The notes beneath the pieces were generated by a model. That model saw only the letters and a list, made by a program, of their open reading frames with translations. It had not been told where the DNA came from and did no database searches. The position numbers were made by a program, and so were the translations under genes. A stretch of 14,418 nucleotides of DNA from Cryomorphaceae bacterium (lineage in GTDB: Bacteria; Bacteroidota; Bacteroidia; Flavobacteriales_G; Salibacteraceae), in the NCBI GenBank assembly GCA_003564735.1, contig PXEK01000345.1:1-14418 (forward strand), given 5' to 3'. Positions 1 to 6,746 of this stretch are shown here, piece by piece (within the stretch, counting starts at the first letter, position 1; every line of letters starts with the position of its first letter).

Positions 1-435
1 AATAGATGCTTTAAAATAAGGTTCATCAGTTATGATTTCATCTATTTTCATACGGCGTTTACCTTGAATAATAATGGTAACACTACCGTCGGGCATTTTA
101 AGTTTTTTGATGATACGAGCCACCGTACCCACCTTGTGCAAATGCTCGGGTTTAGGATTTTCTATTTCACCGTTTTTTTGTGATACCACGCCAATAACCT
201 TAGTGTCGTCATAAGCGTCGTTCACCAATTTGATTGACTTATCACGCCCTACCGTAATCGGAATCACCACACCGGGAAACAAAACATTATTTCGCAGGGG
301 AAGAATAGAGAGCGACTCGGGTACCGACTCATTAAGAATCTCATCCTCATCCTCTTTTGAGAGTAAAGGAATAAACTCGGCATCATCATTCAACATACTG
401 TTCAAACCTAAAAAATCTATATCGAAACTATTCAT
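1..435 (-). CDS. lon: Lon protease, N-terminal part (cut by window edge)
   Basis: ATP-dependent serine protease Lon (La), a cytoplasmic ring protease that degrades misfolded and regulatory proteins. Only the first 145 residues are in the window, so the AAA+ module and the Ser-Lys protease domain lie beyond it. The visible part is the substrate-recognition (LON/PUA-like) domain: an acidic N-terminal tail, then ILPLRNNVLFPGVVIPITVG (about residues 44-63), the hallmark opening of this domain, followed by KSIKLV, KVGTVARI and the QGKRRMKI strand; the window ends at DEPYFKASI. The start is the ATG whose complement is at 433-435, preceded by an A-rich leader with no Shine-Dalgarno sequence, as is usual in Bacteroidota. 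It lies 111 nt downstream of the GlmU-like gene on the same strand, and I see no clear TAnnTTTG promoter between them, so cotranscription is possible. Confidence 0.93.
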   Translation of the reverse strand, partial: MNSFDIDFLGLNSMLNDDAEFIPLLSKEDEDEILNESVPESLSILPLRNNVLFPGVVIPITVGRDKSIKLVNDAYDDTKVIGVVSQKNGEIENPKPEHLHKVGTVARIIKKLKMPDGSVTIIIQGKRRMKIDEIITDEPYFKASI

Positions 436-546
436 TCTGTGTTTTATTGTGTTCAAACGACTCACAAAGCGCCGCTTTATTTCTTCTGAAATTTTCTCTT
501 TTTGCAAGGCAACACTTGTGCCGTAATTCGCAAACTGTAAATATGT

Positions 547-1758
547 CTATATAAAGGTGCGCAAACGGCGGGTTGTTTCAAAAATACCGGTCAATATGTC
601 GCGTTGTACACCGGTAAGTTTTTTTTCGCGGCGCTCCATCATGCGATCGGCGGCCTCAAAAGCCTTTTCGAGTTTGTACTCTGTAAAACCGTCGGCACCT
701 CCCCAACTAAAATCAGGGATAAACTTAGGGGGAAAACCACCGCCAAAAATATTAGCCGCGACCCCCGTCACGGTTCCGGTATTTAGCATGGTATTAATAC
801 CGGTTTTTGAAAAGTCTCCCATAATCAAGCCGCAAAACTGCATGCCCGTGTCGCGCATCTCCTCGGTAGCGTAATTCCAAACCCTTACCTCACCGTAATT
901 GTTTTTTAAATTTGAAGTATTGGTATCAGCGCCCAAATTGCACCAACTGCCAATAACGGAATTTCCCAAAAAGCCGTCGTGGCCCTTATTTGAATAATCA
1001 AAAATAACGCAATTATTCACCTCTCCTCCAACCTTCACGTGCTCACCAATAGTAGAAGCACCATAAATTTTAGCGCCCATTTTTACTGTGGAGTTTTTGC
1101 TTGCCGCAAAGCCGCCCCTAATCATGCAACCCTCCATCACCTCAGCATTTTCGCCAATATAAATCGGGCCGGACTCACTATTTAAAACGCTACACCTCAC
1201 CTTTGCCCCCTTTTCTAAAAACACCTCATTTCCCAAGACCGTATTGCTTGAATCTATTTCTTGAGAATTACGACCTTTGGTGATGATGTTGAAGTCGGAT
1301 TTTAACTCCGTCTCGTTTTTCAAAAATATGTCTTGCGGGGTTTTTATCTGAGTAAACGCACCATTGAACTCCTTTATATCGCATTCAATTGCACCTACTA
1401 CCAAACCTTTATTGTTTTTAAGGTTTTGGTCAGAACCGACAACCGCCAGCAAAATACCCGATGAAAATAGTGCCTGCCCGGGGTTGAGCGTTTTGATTTC
1501 GTTTACCAAATCATCGGTCGGACAAACGCGGCCATTGATAAAGAGTTGAACTTCATCACCATTTGAAGGTCGAAAAGCAGCACTCAAATAATCAGGAGCT
1601 TGATAACAACAATGCTCTAAAGCTAAGCGTCGCAACCATTTCTCCTCAATTTTTTCAATTCCCACACGCAACTTACACGAAGGCATCAAAGTAGTGAGGG
1701 GATGAAGGTTTTTGTGCAATTCATCGTCAAAAAAAGTAATAGAGTGTTTCATGGTCAT
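547..1758 (-). CDS. GlmU-like sugar-nucleotide enzyme (Bacteroidota alternative GlmU family)
   Basis: A 403-residue protein of the family often named UDP-N-acetylglucosamine diphosphorylase / glucosamine-1-phosphate N-acetyltransferase in Bacteroidota, which would supply UDP-GlcNAc for peptidoglycan and LPS. The N-terminal half is a divergent nucleotidyltransferase-like region (LHPLTTLMPSCKLRVGIEKI, then EEKW). The second half, from about residue 175, is a left-handed beta-helix of hexapeptide repeats (GNEVFLEKGAKV, IYIGENAEVMEGCMI, AKIYGASTIGEHVKVGG). The segment SNKGHDGFLGNSVIGSWCNL places His260 where GlmU has its catalytic acetyltransferase His, and is followed by the expected GADT and NN. 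The classical GlmU pyrophosphorylase signature is absent from the N-terminus, so that activity is uncertain. The start has two close ATGs (1758 and 1752). The gene follows the bL31 gene with a terminator between them; I find no convincing promoter of its own. The stop is TAG. Confidence 0.85.
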   Translation of the reverse strand: MTMKHSITFFDDELHKNLHPLTTLMPSCKLRVGIEKIEEKWLRRLALEHCCYQAPDYLSAAFRPSNGDEVQLFINGRVCPTDDLVNEIKTLNPGQALFSSGILLAVVGSDQNLKNNKGLVVGAIECDIKEFNGAFTQIKTPQDIFLKNETELKSDFNIITKGRNSQEIDSSNTVLGNEVFLEKGAKVRCSVLNSESGPIYIGENAEVMEGCMIRGGFAASKNSTVKMGAKIYGASTIGEHVKVGGEVNNCVIFDYSNKGHDGFLGNSVIGSWCNLGADTNTSNLKNNYGEVRVWNYATEEMRDTGMQFCGLIMGDFSKTGINTMLNTGTVTGVAANIFGGGFPPKFIPDFSWGGADGFTEYKLEKAFEAADRMMERREKKLTGVQRDILTGIFETTRRLRTFI

Positions 1759-1836
1759 TTTTTTTTCTGAAAAACATCACATGGTCAAACGGCGTAGTGT
1801 CTCATGATTCTTATTTCAAAACCTGCCGAAAATAAA

Positions 1837-1865
1837 AAAAGTCTCGCTATTGAAACGAGACTTTT
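1837..1865 (-). terminator. Intrinsic terminator of the bL31 gene
   Basis: A perfect 10-bp inverted repeat, AAAAGTCTCG at 1837-1846 and CGAGACTTTT at 1856-1865, with a 9-nt loop. Read leftward (the direction of rpmE2), the stem is followed by a run of T (TTTTTTTATTTT), giving a standard intrinsic terminator. It lies 56 nt beyond the rpmE2 stop codon and about 80 nt before the GlmU-like start, so it separates the two genes at least partly. Confidence 0.85.
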
Positions 1866-1920
1866 CACAATATATTAAATCTAAGAATGAAATTCCAAGT
1901 CTTAAACGCAGAGTACCGAT

Positions 1921-2196
1921 TTATTTATCAGTCTCTTCTTTCTTCTTTTGGAATTTAGCGTACTTGTTCTTGAACTTATCGATACGACCCGCTGTATCCA
2001 CGTACTGCATTTTACCGGTGAAGAACGGGTGCGATTTGTGTGAAATTTCAGTTTTCACCAAAGGATATTCGTTTCCGTCTTCCCATTTTACCGTATCTTT
2101 AGACGGCGCACATGAGCGGCACAAAAAACTATAATCGTTTGATGTGTCTTTAAAAACCACCAATCTGTAATTTTCGGGGTGAATGTCTTTTTTCAT
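1921..2196 (-). CDS. rpmE2: Ribosomal protein bL31, type B
   Basis: Large-subunit ribosomal protein bL31, which bridges the ribosomal subunits. It is 91 residues long. It begins [17 protein letters not shown] and carries the type B core [20 protein letters not shown] followed by [20 protein letters not shown], close to other Bacteroidota bL31 proteins. The zinc-ligand pair that type A has just before HPFFTGK is absent (SHKSHP instead of CSKCHP), as expected for type B. There is, however, an isolated C26-x-x-C29 pair (CRSC) in the middle of the protein. The tail is charged (KKKEETDK). A strong promoter lies about 50 nt upstream and an intrinsic terminator 56 nt downstream, so it can be a one-gene transcript. 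Confidence 0.96.
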   Translation of the reverse strand: MKKDIHPENYRLVVFKDTSNDYSFLCRSCAPSKDTVKWEDGNEYPLVKTEISHKSHPFFTGKMQYVDTAGRIDKFKNKYAKFQKKKEETDK

Positions 2197-2245
2197 AACT
2201 GCGTGACTCTCTTATATTTTATACAATTCCTCCAAAACGGGTGTG

Positions 2246-2275
2246 CAAAAATACAACAATTGTACAAACTGCAAA
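2246..2275 (-). promoter_or_regulatory. Bacteroidota-type promoter of rpmE2
   Basis: On the minus strand, TTTG (complement at 2272-2275), 18 nt, then TATTTTTG (complement at 2246-2253) matches the Bacteroidota -33 TTTG / -7 TAnnTTTG consensus with suitable spacing. Transcription would start near 2239, giving a leader of about 43 nt before the rpmE2 ATG at 2196; the leader includes GGAGGAA near its 5' end. The promoter overlaps the farthest upstream possible start of the divergent lipoprotein gene, which argues against that start. Confidence 0.75.
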
Positions 2276-2328
2276 TGCAATTTATTATTTTTTTCGCGTT
2301 ACCCCTATACCGTCAAGGGCAAAACCCG

Positions 2329-2336
2329 TAATTTTG
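2329..2336 (+). promoter_or_regulatory. Possible -7 box for the beta-helix lipoprotein gene
   Basis: TAATTTTG followed by CA is an exact TAnnTTTG match just before the likely translation start. No good TTTG is seen 17-23 nt upstream, so only half of the consensus is present. If used, transcription would begin around 2342-2344, giving a leaderless or very short-leader mRNA for the downstream gene. Confidence 0.35.
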
Positions 2337-2341
2337 CATTT

Positions 2342-3856
2342 GTGTTTAAGGTATTGACAAAAAGTACATTCTTTATAATAGTTCTAGGCATTGTAGTTTG
2401 TTTTTCCTCGTGTCGTAAAACATCACTACGCGAGGATTCTTCAACAAAACTACAATTCTCGACCGATACCTTGATGTTTGATACTGTTTTTACTCAAATC
2501 GGGTCGGCCACACGCCGATTTATGGTGCGAAACCCCTACCCCGAGAATGTCATTATATCCTCAGTCACCTTAAAAGACGGGGACAACAGCAAATTCAGAT
2601 TCAACATTAACGGCCACGAAGGTGATGAGGTCAAAAATTTAGAGCTTGAAGGCGGAGATTCCATGTTTGTTTTCGTTGAAGTCACTTTAGACCCTTCTAA
2701 TCAGAGCCTCCCTCTCATTATAGAAGATGCCGTAGAGTTCATCACAAACGGAAATTTACAAGAAGTTACCCTCACCGCTTGGGGGCAAGACGCCTATTAT
2801 TACACTCCCACCCGGCAGCCTCCCGGTTTCCCGGCTTTCACATCAGTTGCTGAGCGTTTCGAGTTAAGTTTACCCGTGGAATTCACACTACCCAAGGATA
2901 AACCTCATGTTATTTTCGGTTACTTGATGGTAGATACGCTCATGACGCTCAACGTAGAGCCGGGTACCGAATTTTATTTTTACGCCAACTCCGGCCTTTG
3001 GGCATATCGCGGCAGTTCACTGAAGGTGAAAGGTGAAAAAGACAATGAGGTATATTTTAGAGGCTTTAGGAAAGAGTCTTTTTACAACACACTGCCCGGA
3101 CAGTGGGATCGGATTATTTTAAACGACAGTGACAAAGACCACGAAATTGATTACGCCGTTATTGAAAACAGTTTTATAGGCATTAGTGCCGAGTATTTTT
3201 TCTTAGACGGTCAGCCCCGAATTACAGATAACAAACTGAAACTCTCCAATACCATCATTCAAAATCAACAAGGCGTGGGTATCTTAAGCCGCTTTTACAA
3301 CATTGAGGCCGTAAACTGCTTGGTTTCGAATGCTGAGAGCAGGCTGATGGGGATTCAGGGAGGTGGAGATTTAACTTTTACCCACTGTACATTCGGGAAT
3401 TACTGGAGATTTGGAAACAGGCAAGACCCTTCCATATTCTTTGGCAACTCCTTTGAGTTTAATAACCGGCTATTCACCGAACCCCTGAATTTGGCATTTC
3501 ACAACAGCATCATTTACGGTACGAACGATGAGGAAATTGAGGCTGATACCTCACAAAAGAATAACGGAAATTTCGATGTGCTCTTCAACAGTTGTGTAGT
3601 GCGTACTGAGGAGGCTGATGACAATCAGCCCGGGTGGTTCGTCAACAGCGTGATTAACCCGGCTCCCGTAGCGAACTTTCCTAATGTACTTTTCAAAAGT
3701 ACGGAACACAAAAGAGATAATCGATCGGCGTTTTACCTTCACGCCGAATCGCCGGCCGTGGGCATTGGAGACCCCAACGCGCCGTTGTTACCGCTCAAGG
3801 ACCTGAAAGGTGATGCCCGCTCGAATCCTCCCGATGCGGGAGCTTATGAGCAGTAA
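2342..3856 (+). CDS. Beta-helix outer-surface lipoprotein (hypothetical)
   Basis: A predicted lipoprotein of about 504 residues and unknown substrate. The N-terminus from the chosen GTG gives a short basic stretch, a hydrophobic core (TFFIIVLGIVVCF) and a lipobox ending SSC, with Cys24 as the lipidated residue. Next comes an Ig-like or transport-associated beta domain (LMFDTVFTQIGSATRRFMVR, then NPYPENVIISSV), then a long right-handed beta-helix of the pectin-lyase type (VEPGTEFYFYANSGLWAYRG, YAVIENSFIGISAE, NTIIQNQQGVGIL, FHNSIIYG). It ends LKGDARSNPPDAGAYEQ, the usual closing motif of Bacteroidota beta-helix proteins. The open frame reaches back to a GTG at 2243, but that extension is Cys-rich, overlaps the rpmE2 promoter and would bury the signal peptide. 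GTG at 2342 or TTG at 2354 fits better; no ATG is available. No polysaccharide-lyase active site can be asserted. It is divergent from rpmE2 and convergent with upp. Confidence 0.8.
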   Translation: MFKVLTKSTFFIIVLGIVVCFSSCRKTSLREDSSTKLQFSTDTLMFDTVFTQIGSATRRFMVRNPYPENVIISSVTLKDGDNSKFRFNINGHEGDEVKNLELEGGDSMFVFVEVTLDPSNQSLPLIIEDAVEFITNGNLQEVTLTAWGQDAYYYTPTRQPPGFPAFTSVAERFELSLPVEFTLPKDKPHVIFGYLMVDTLMTLNVEPGTEFYFYANSGLWAYRGSSLKVKGEKDNEVYFRGFRKESFYNTLPGQWDRIILNDSDKDHEIDYAVIENSFIGISAEYFFLDGQPRITDNKLKLSNTIIQNQQGVGILSRFYNIEAVNCLVSNAESRLMGIQGGGDLTFTHCTFGNYWRFGNRQDPSIFFGNSFEFNNRLFTEPLNLAFHNSIIYGTNDEEIEADTSQKNNGNFDVLFNSCVVRTEEADDNQPGWFVNSVINPAPVANFPNVLFKSTEHKRDNRSAFYLHAESPAVGIGDPNAPLLPLKDLKGDARSNPPDAGAYEQ

Positions 3857-3914
3857 TCTAAATCGGCTATTTTTTGGATAAATTACAATTGCCCGACTTC
3901 CTCAAGAGACAAAA

Positions 3915-4565
3915 CTACCCTTTTTCGCCATAACATAAATCACCGGCATCTCCGAGTCCCGGGACAATATACGCTTGTGCGGTCATTTCTTGATCTACCG
4001 CCCCAAGCCAAATATCGGCATTTGCGGGGGCGTGTTCTTCGAGGTATTCCACACCCTCTGCACTCGCAATTACAGAGACAAAATGAACTTTGGAAGGCTC
4101 CCCAAACTGCTTTACCAACATTTCATAACTCAACACCATCGATTGGCCGGTGGCCAACATGGCATCTGTGAGTATAAGAGTACGGTCTTCTAAATCGGGA
4201 CAAGAAGCATACTCTACCATAATCTCAAAATCTTCGTTGGAATGGTGCTTACGATACGCCGAAATAAACGCGCTATCAGCCCTATCAAATACACTCAACA
4301 TTCCTGTTTGCAATGGAAGCCCGGCTCGTAAAACAGTGGCTACAACAGGTTGATCGGCTACCCTCACACTTTCACAAGTCCCTAACGGCGTATCAATTTC
4401 CACAGGCTTATAATCCAGTGTTTTACTTATTTCATACGCCATGAGTCCGCCGATGCGTTCAATATTTTTTCTGAATCTCATGCGGTCTTTCTGAATCTCA
4501 ATGTGGCGTAACTCATTGAGGAAAATGGCCATTGCGGAATTGGACTCGGTAAGTATTTTAGTCAT
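3915..4565 (-). CDS. upp: Uracil phosphoribosyltransferase
   Basis: Catalyses uracil + PRPP to UMP + diphosphate, the pyrimidine salvage step, in the cytoplasm. With the start at 4565 the product is 216 residues, the usual family size. The PRPP-binding loop is ILTDAMLATGQSMV (Asp134 starts DAMLATG; many homologues have DPMLATG). The uracil-binding end is AYIVPGLGDAGDLCYGEK at the C-terminus. RKNIERIGGLMAYEISKTL and the LRAGLPLQTGML segment are also typical. The frame stays open upstream to an ATG at 4616, but that 17-residue extension contains the TAnnTTTG promoter box and has no family counterpart, so I prefer 4565. It converges with the lipoprotein gene; I see no convincing terminator in the 58 nt between them. 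The stop is TAG. Confidence 0.95.
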   Translation of the reverse strand: MTKILTESNSAMAIFLNELRHIEIQKDRMRFRKNIERIGGLMAYEISKTLDYKPVEIDTPLGTCESVRVADQPVVATVLRAGLPLQTGMLSVFDRADSAFISAYRKHHSNEDFEIMVEYASCPDLEDRTLILTDAMLATGQSMVLSYEMLVKQFGEPSKVHFVSVIASAEGVEYLEEHAPANADIWLGAVDQEMTAQAYIVPGLGDAGDLCYGEKG

Positions 4566-4583
4566 AACAAAAGAGTGTTTGCG

Positions 4584-4613
4584 CAAATGTAGTGGTTTTG
4601 GCGGCTGCATAAA
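4584..4613 (-). promoter_or_regulatory. Probable promoter of upp
   Basis: On the minus strand TTTA (complement at 4610-4613), 18 nt, then TACATTTG (complement at 4584-4591), an exact TAnnTTTG -7 element with a one-mismatch -33 element. The start of transcription would fall near 4577, about 12 nt before the chosen upp ATG. This placement decides the upp start in favour of 4565 over 4616. Confidence 0.6.
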
Positions 4614-4660
4614 CACTTTTAGCGCGTTTTACGCATGAGAAAATCTGTAAAGTATTTAAA

Positions 4661-4688
4661 TCCGCTCAAAAACAAGCAATTCAGCGGA
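4661..4688 (-). terminator. Weak terminator-like hairpin after the large surface gene
   Basis: TCCGCT and AGCGGA (complements at 4683-4688 and 4661-4666) form a 6-bp stem with a 16-nt loop. Read leftward, it is followed by TTTAAATACTTT. It lies about 115 nt past the TAG of the large surface gene. The short stem, long loop and interrupted T-run make this a weak candidate. Confidence 0.3.
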
Positions 4689-4803
4689 CCTTTACTTTAT
4701 ACTCAGAGATATCATACCTAATAAACGGAAACTTAAACCTTGAACACTTCCCCACTCTTTAAACTCTCCCAATGCACCATTTAATCGTAATTGAAACTGT
4801 CAA

Positions 4804-5613
4804 CTACCTCAAAATAGTGATTGTACCAAACTCCTCTTTGCTGCGATAATGACCTGCTCTATAAAACACACGATAAGTATAAACACCCTGATTCACGGGT
4901 TTACTATGATGAGTACCGTCCCACTCAAAATCGGGATTTGTGCTAAAAAACACCTCTGTTCCCCACCTGTCGAAAATACGAATCCAAAACTTCTCCAATT
5001 GGACAGACTCAATGGAGAACACATCATTAAGGCCGTCACCGTTGGGGCTAAATGCGTTGGGAATAAAAATTTGAGGACCGCAATCGGCTACTCTCACCTC
5101 ATCTGTTGTTTCACATCCCGCCGAGGTAGAAACCGTTACACGGTAAACGCCACCTCGAGTTACGACGTTTTCAAAAGATTCATTTCCCGTATTCCACTCA
5201 TAAGTGTAAAAACGATTGTTGGGTGCTTGCAGTATCAATTCCTCACCCGGACAAACCAAAGTATCGCGACCCAAATCCACTTCAGGGTATTGTTGGAAAA
5301 CGGCTTGAACCGAATCCTCAATCACTCCGCAGCGATTCTCCAGTGAGAAAAAGTAGGTGCCGTTTTGATCAAAAACTCTGCGTGGCTCTCGACTACCGTC
5401 AAACCATGAAAAATCAGCGGCGTTGAGTCGCTCAACCTCAAAAACCAAATGGTCTCCCACACAAGCCGTATCGGCGCTAATCACGGTGTACATCGGTGAA
5501 TTGACCTGCCTTACAGAAATGCTGTCCCGGACAATGCCGCAAGCGTTTTCGGCTCTGACCGAGAAAATGCCATTACGAGAAACGGTGATAACACTATCGG
5601 TTGAGCCCGTATT
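4804..5613 (-). CDS. C-terminal segment of the large surface protein, with T9SS type B sorting domain
   Basis: This continues the frame of the upstream segment after the in-frame TGA at 5614-5616. The first codons (NTGSTDSVI) complete the interrupted repeat, so the two pieces were one gene. If translation restarted, the first ATG would be at 5493 (229 residues), but that product would lack a signal peptide and could not be exported. Contents: the end of repeat 6, a divergent repeat 7 (TACVGD, FSWFDGS), repeat 8 (LGRDTLVCPGEEL, YEWNTGNES), then the sorting domain (about 4807-5079) with FIPNAFSPNGDGLNDVF, IRIFDRWGTEVF, FEWDGTHHSKPVNQGVYTYR and the closing GTITILR. This matches the gliding-motility / CHU_C type B C-terminal domain, which directs proteins through the type IX secretion system to the cell surface or medium. 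The stop is TAG. Confidence 0.85.
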   Translation of the reverse strand, partial: NTGSTDSVITVSRNGIFSVRAENACGIVRDSISVRQVNSPMYTVISADTACVGDHLVFEVERLNAADFSWFDGSREPRRVFDQNGTYFFSLENRCGVIEDSVQAVFQQYPEVDLGRDTLVCPGEELILQAPNNRFYTYEWNTGNESFENVVTRGGVYRVTVSTSAGCETTDEVRVADCGPQIFIPNAFSPNGDGLNDVFSIESVQLEKFWIRIFDRWGTEVFFSTNPDFEWDGTHHSKPVNQGVYTYRVFYRAGHYRSKEEFGTITILR

Positions 5614-6746
5614 TCACAGGAAGTTAGCGCGATGTCCTTCCACCTCTAAATCAAACGACTCACCCGGGCAAATTACGGTATCCTCACCTAAATTGAGGGT
5701 AATAGGCATGTGAAACCAAAGAGTTACGGTATCTTGGTCAGAACCGCAGACGTTCGTGACTTGAACCGAATAGTTGCCCTCATTTACGGCCTGTATGATA
5801 CTGTCCCCACTGCCCGTATTCCAGAGGTAATTTGCATTGGACCACCCGGCATCCAGCTCAACCAAGTCGCCGAAACAGTAGGCACTGTCCGGACCTAAAT
5901 CTGTCATTGGGGTACGATCAAACCTCACATTAACGGAGTCGCTGTAAATACCGCAAATATGATTCATGGTAACCGCGTAAGTACCGTGTTCCAAGGGCTG
6001 TATTTGAGGACTCTCTGCTCCGGTATTCCACGAATAATTTTGGGCAAACGGATTGTGAGCGTCTAAAATATGGATATCATCGGGGCACAGAATGGTATCC
6101 GGACCAAGGTCTAAATCGGGAGGGTCGGCTACGGTAACGTGTATGCCTTTCACTCGATCACCACAAAGGTTGGTGGCCGTCACCCTGTACATTCCGGAGT
6201 TGGTCACCACGAAGGTAGAATCTGTAGATTGATCGGTCCACACGTAGGTACTCAACGTATCGCCGCGGGCATTGAGCACAAGGGTATCGCCCCTGCAAAA
6301 GGCCGTATCATCGCCCAACTTTACGGTAGGCAAATCGGTAAACTTCAAATCAATGGAGTCCTTATCGCTGCGACATAAATTGGTTGACGTAACGGAGTAA
6401 ATTCCGGTAGAATGCACTTTGATTTGTGGTGTGGTATCCCCTGTGTTCCAAATGTATGAACCAAGTGCCACCTCGGCATCAAGTAACAGCGAATCACCTT
6501 CACACATGATGCTGTCAGGAGGTAGGTTCACCAATGCAGGTATAACGGAGTCAATAACGACTTCATCTTGGTCAAACCCACAGTAATCACTCGTGATGGT
6601 TACCGAGTAGGTGTCGGCTTCAAGGACTCTAAGGAACGAGGTAGTGTCACCGTTATTCCAATCATAGCGGAAGGTCGTATCTTGAAGATTGATGATGAAA
6701 GAATCGCCTTCACAAAGCAAGGTGTCGGGACCTAAATCTGCGACGG
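5083..6746 (-). repeat. Eight tandem Ig-like protein repeats, about 208 bp each
   Basis: Eight consecutive units of about 69 residues share the pattern: LG.DT, then C.GD.L, then Y.WNTG, then G.Y.V, then N.CG, then D.V. The approximate order on the minus strand is 6746, 6545, 6340, 6130, 5915, 5710, 5500 and 5290 down to 5083. The Trp line reads YDWNNG, YIWNTG, YVWTDQ, YSWNTG, YLWNTG, FL-stop-NTG, FSWFDG, YEWNTG. The units are clearly divergent in sequence, so this is an old protein-level expansion and not a recent DNA duplication. Such stalks are typical of T9SS-exported adhesins; the paired Cys in each unit could form disulfides outside the cell. Confidence 0.85.

Noticed and set aside
466..478. 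Small palindrome AAAGC-GCC-GCTTT between the GlmU-like gene and lon
   Set aside because: A 5-bp stem with a 3-nt loop and no T-run in either direction; too weak to call a terminator or operator.
3857..3914. Possible shared terminator between the convergent lipoprotein and upp genes
   Set aside because: Only a 4-5 bp pairing (TCGG with CCGA) around a long loop; not convincing.
4635..4721. Small plus-strand frame of 28 codons starting MRKSVKYLNPLK
   Set aside because: No promoter box, no recognisable motif and no support from neighbours; it also runs through the terminator-like hairpin of the opposite strand.
4697..4802. Short minus-strand frame reading QFQLRLNGALGEFKEWGSVQ just after the large gene
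   Set aside because: It looks protein-like but has no start codon, only 34 codons, and no family I can name; a gene remnant is possible but unsupported.
4849..5346. Plus-strand open frame of 165 codons
   Set aside because: It is antisense to the sorting domain and repeats of the large surface gene, whose family motifs are clear; the composition is not protein-like.
5614..5616. UGA recoded as Trp in this organism
   Set aside because: The flippase gene ends in TGA where the methyltransferase starts, and the nucleotidyltransferase/kinase-like gene also ends in TGA. All other Trp codons I checked are TGG. Recoding is not known in this phylum.
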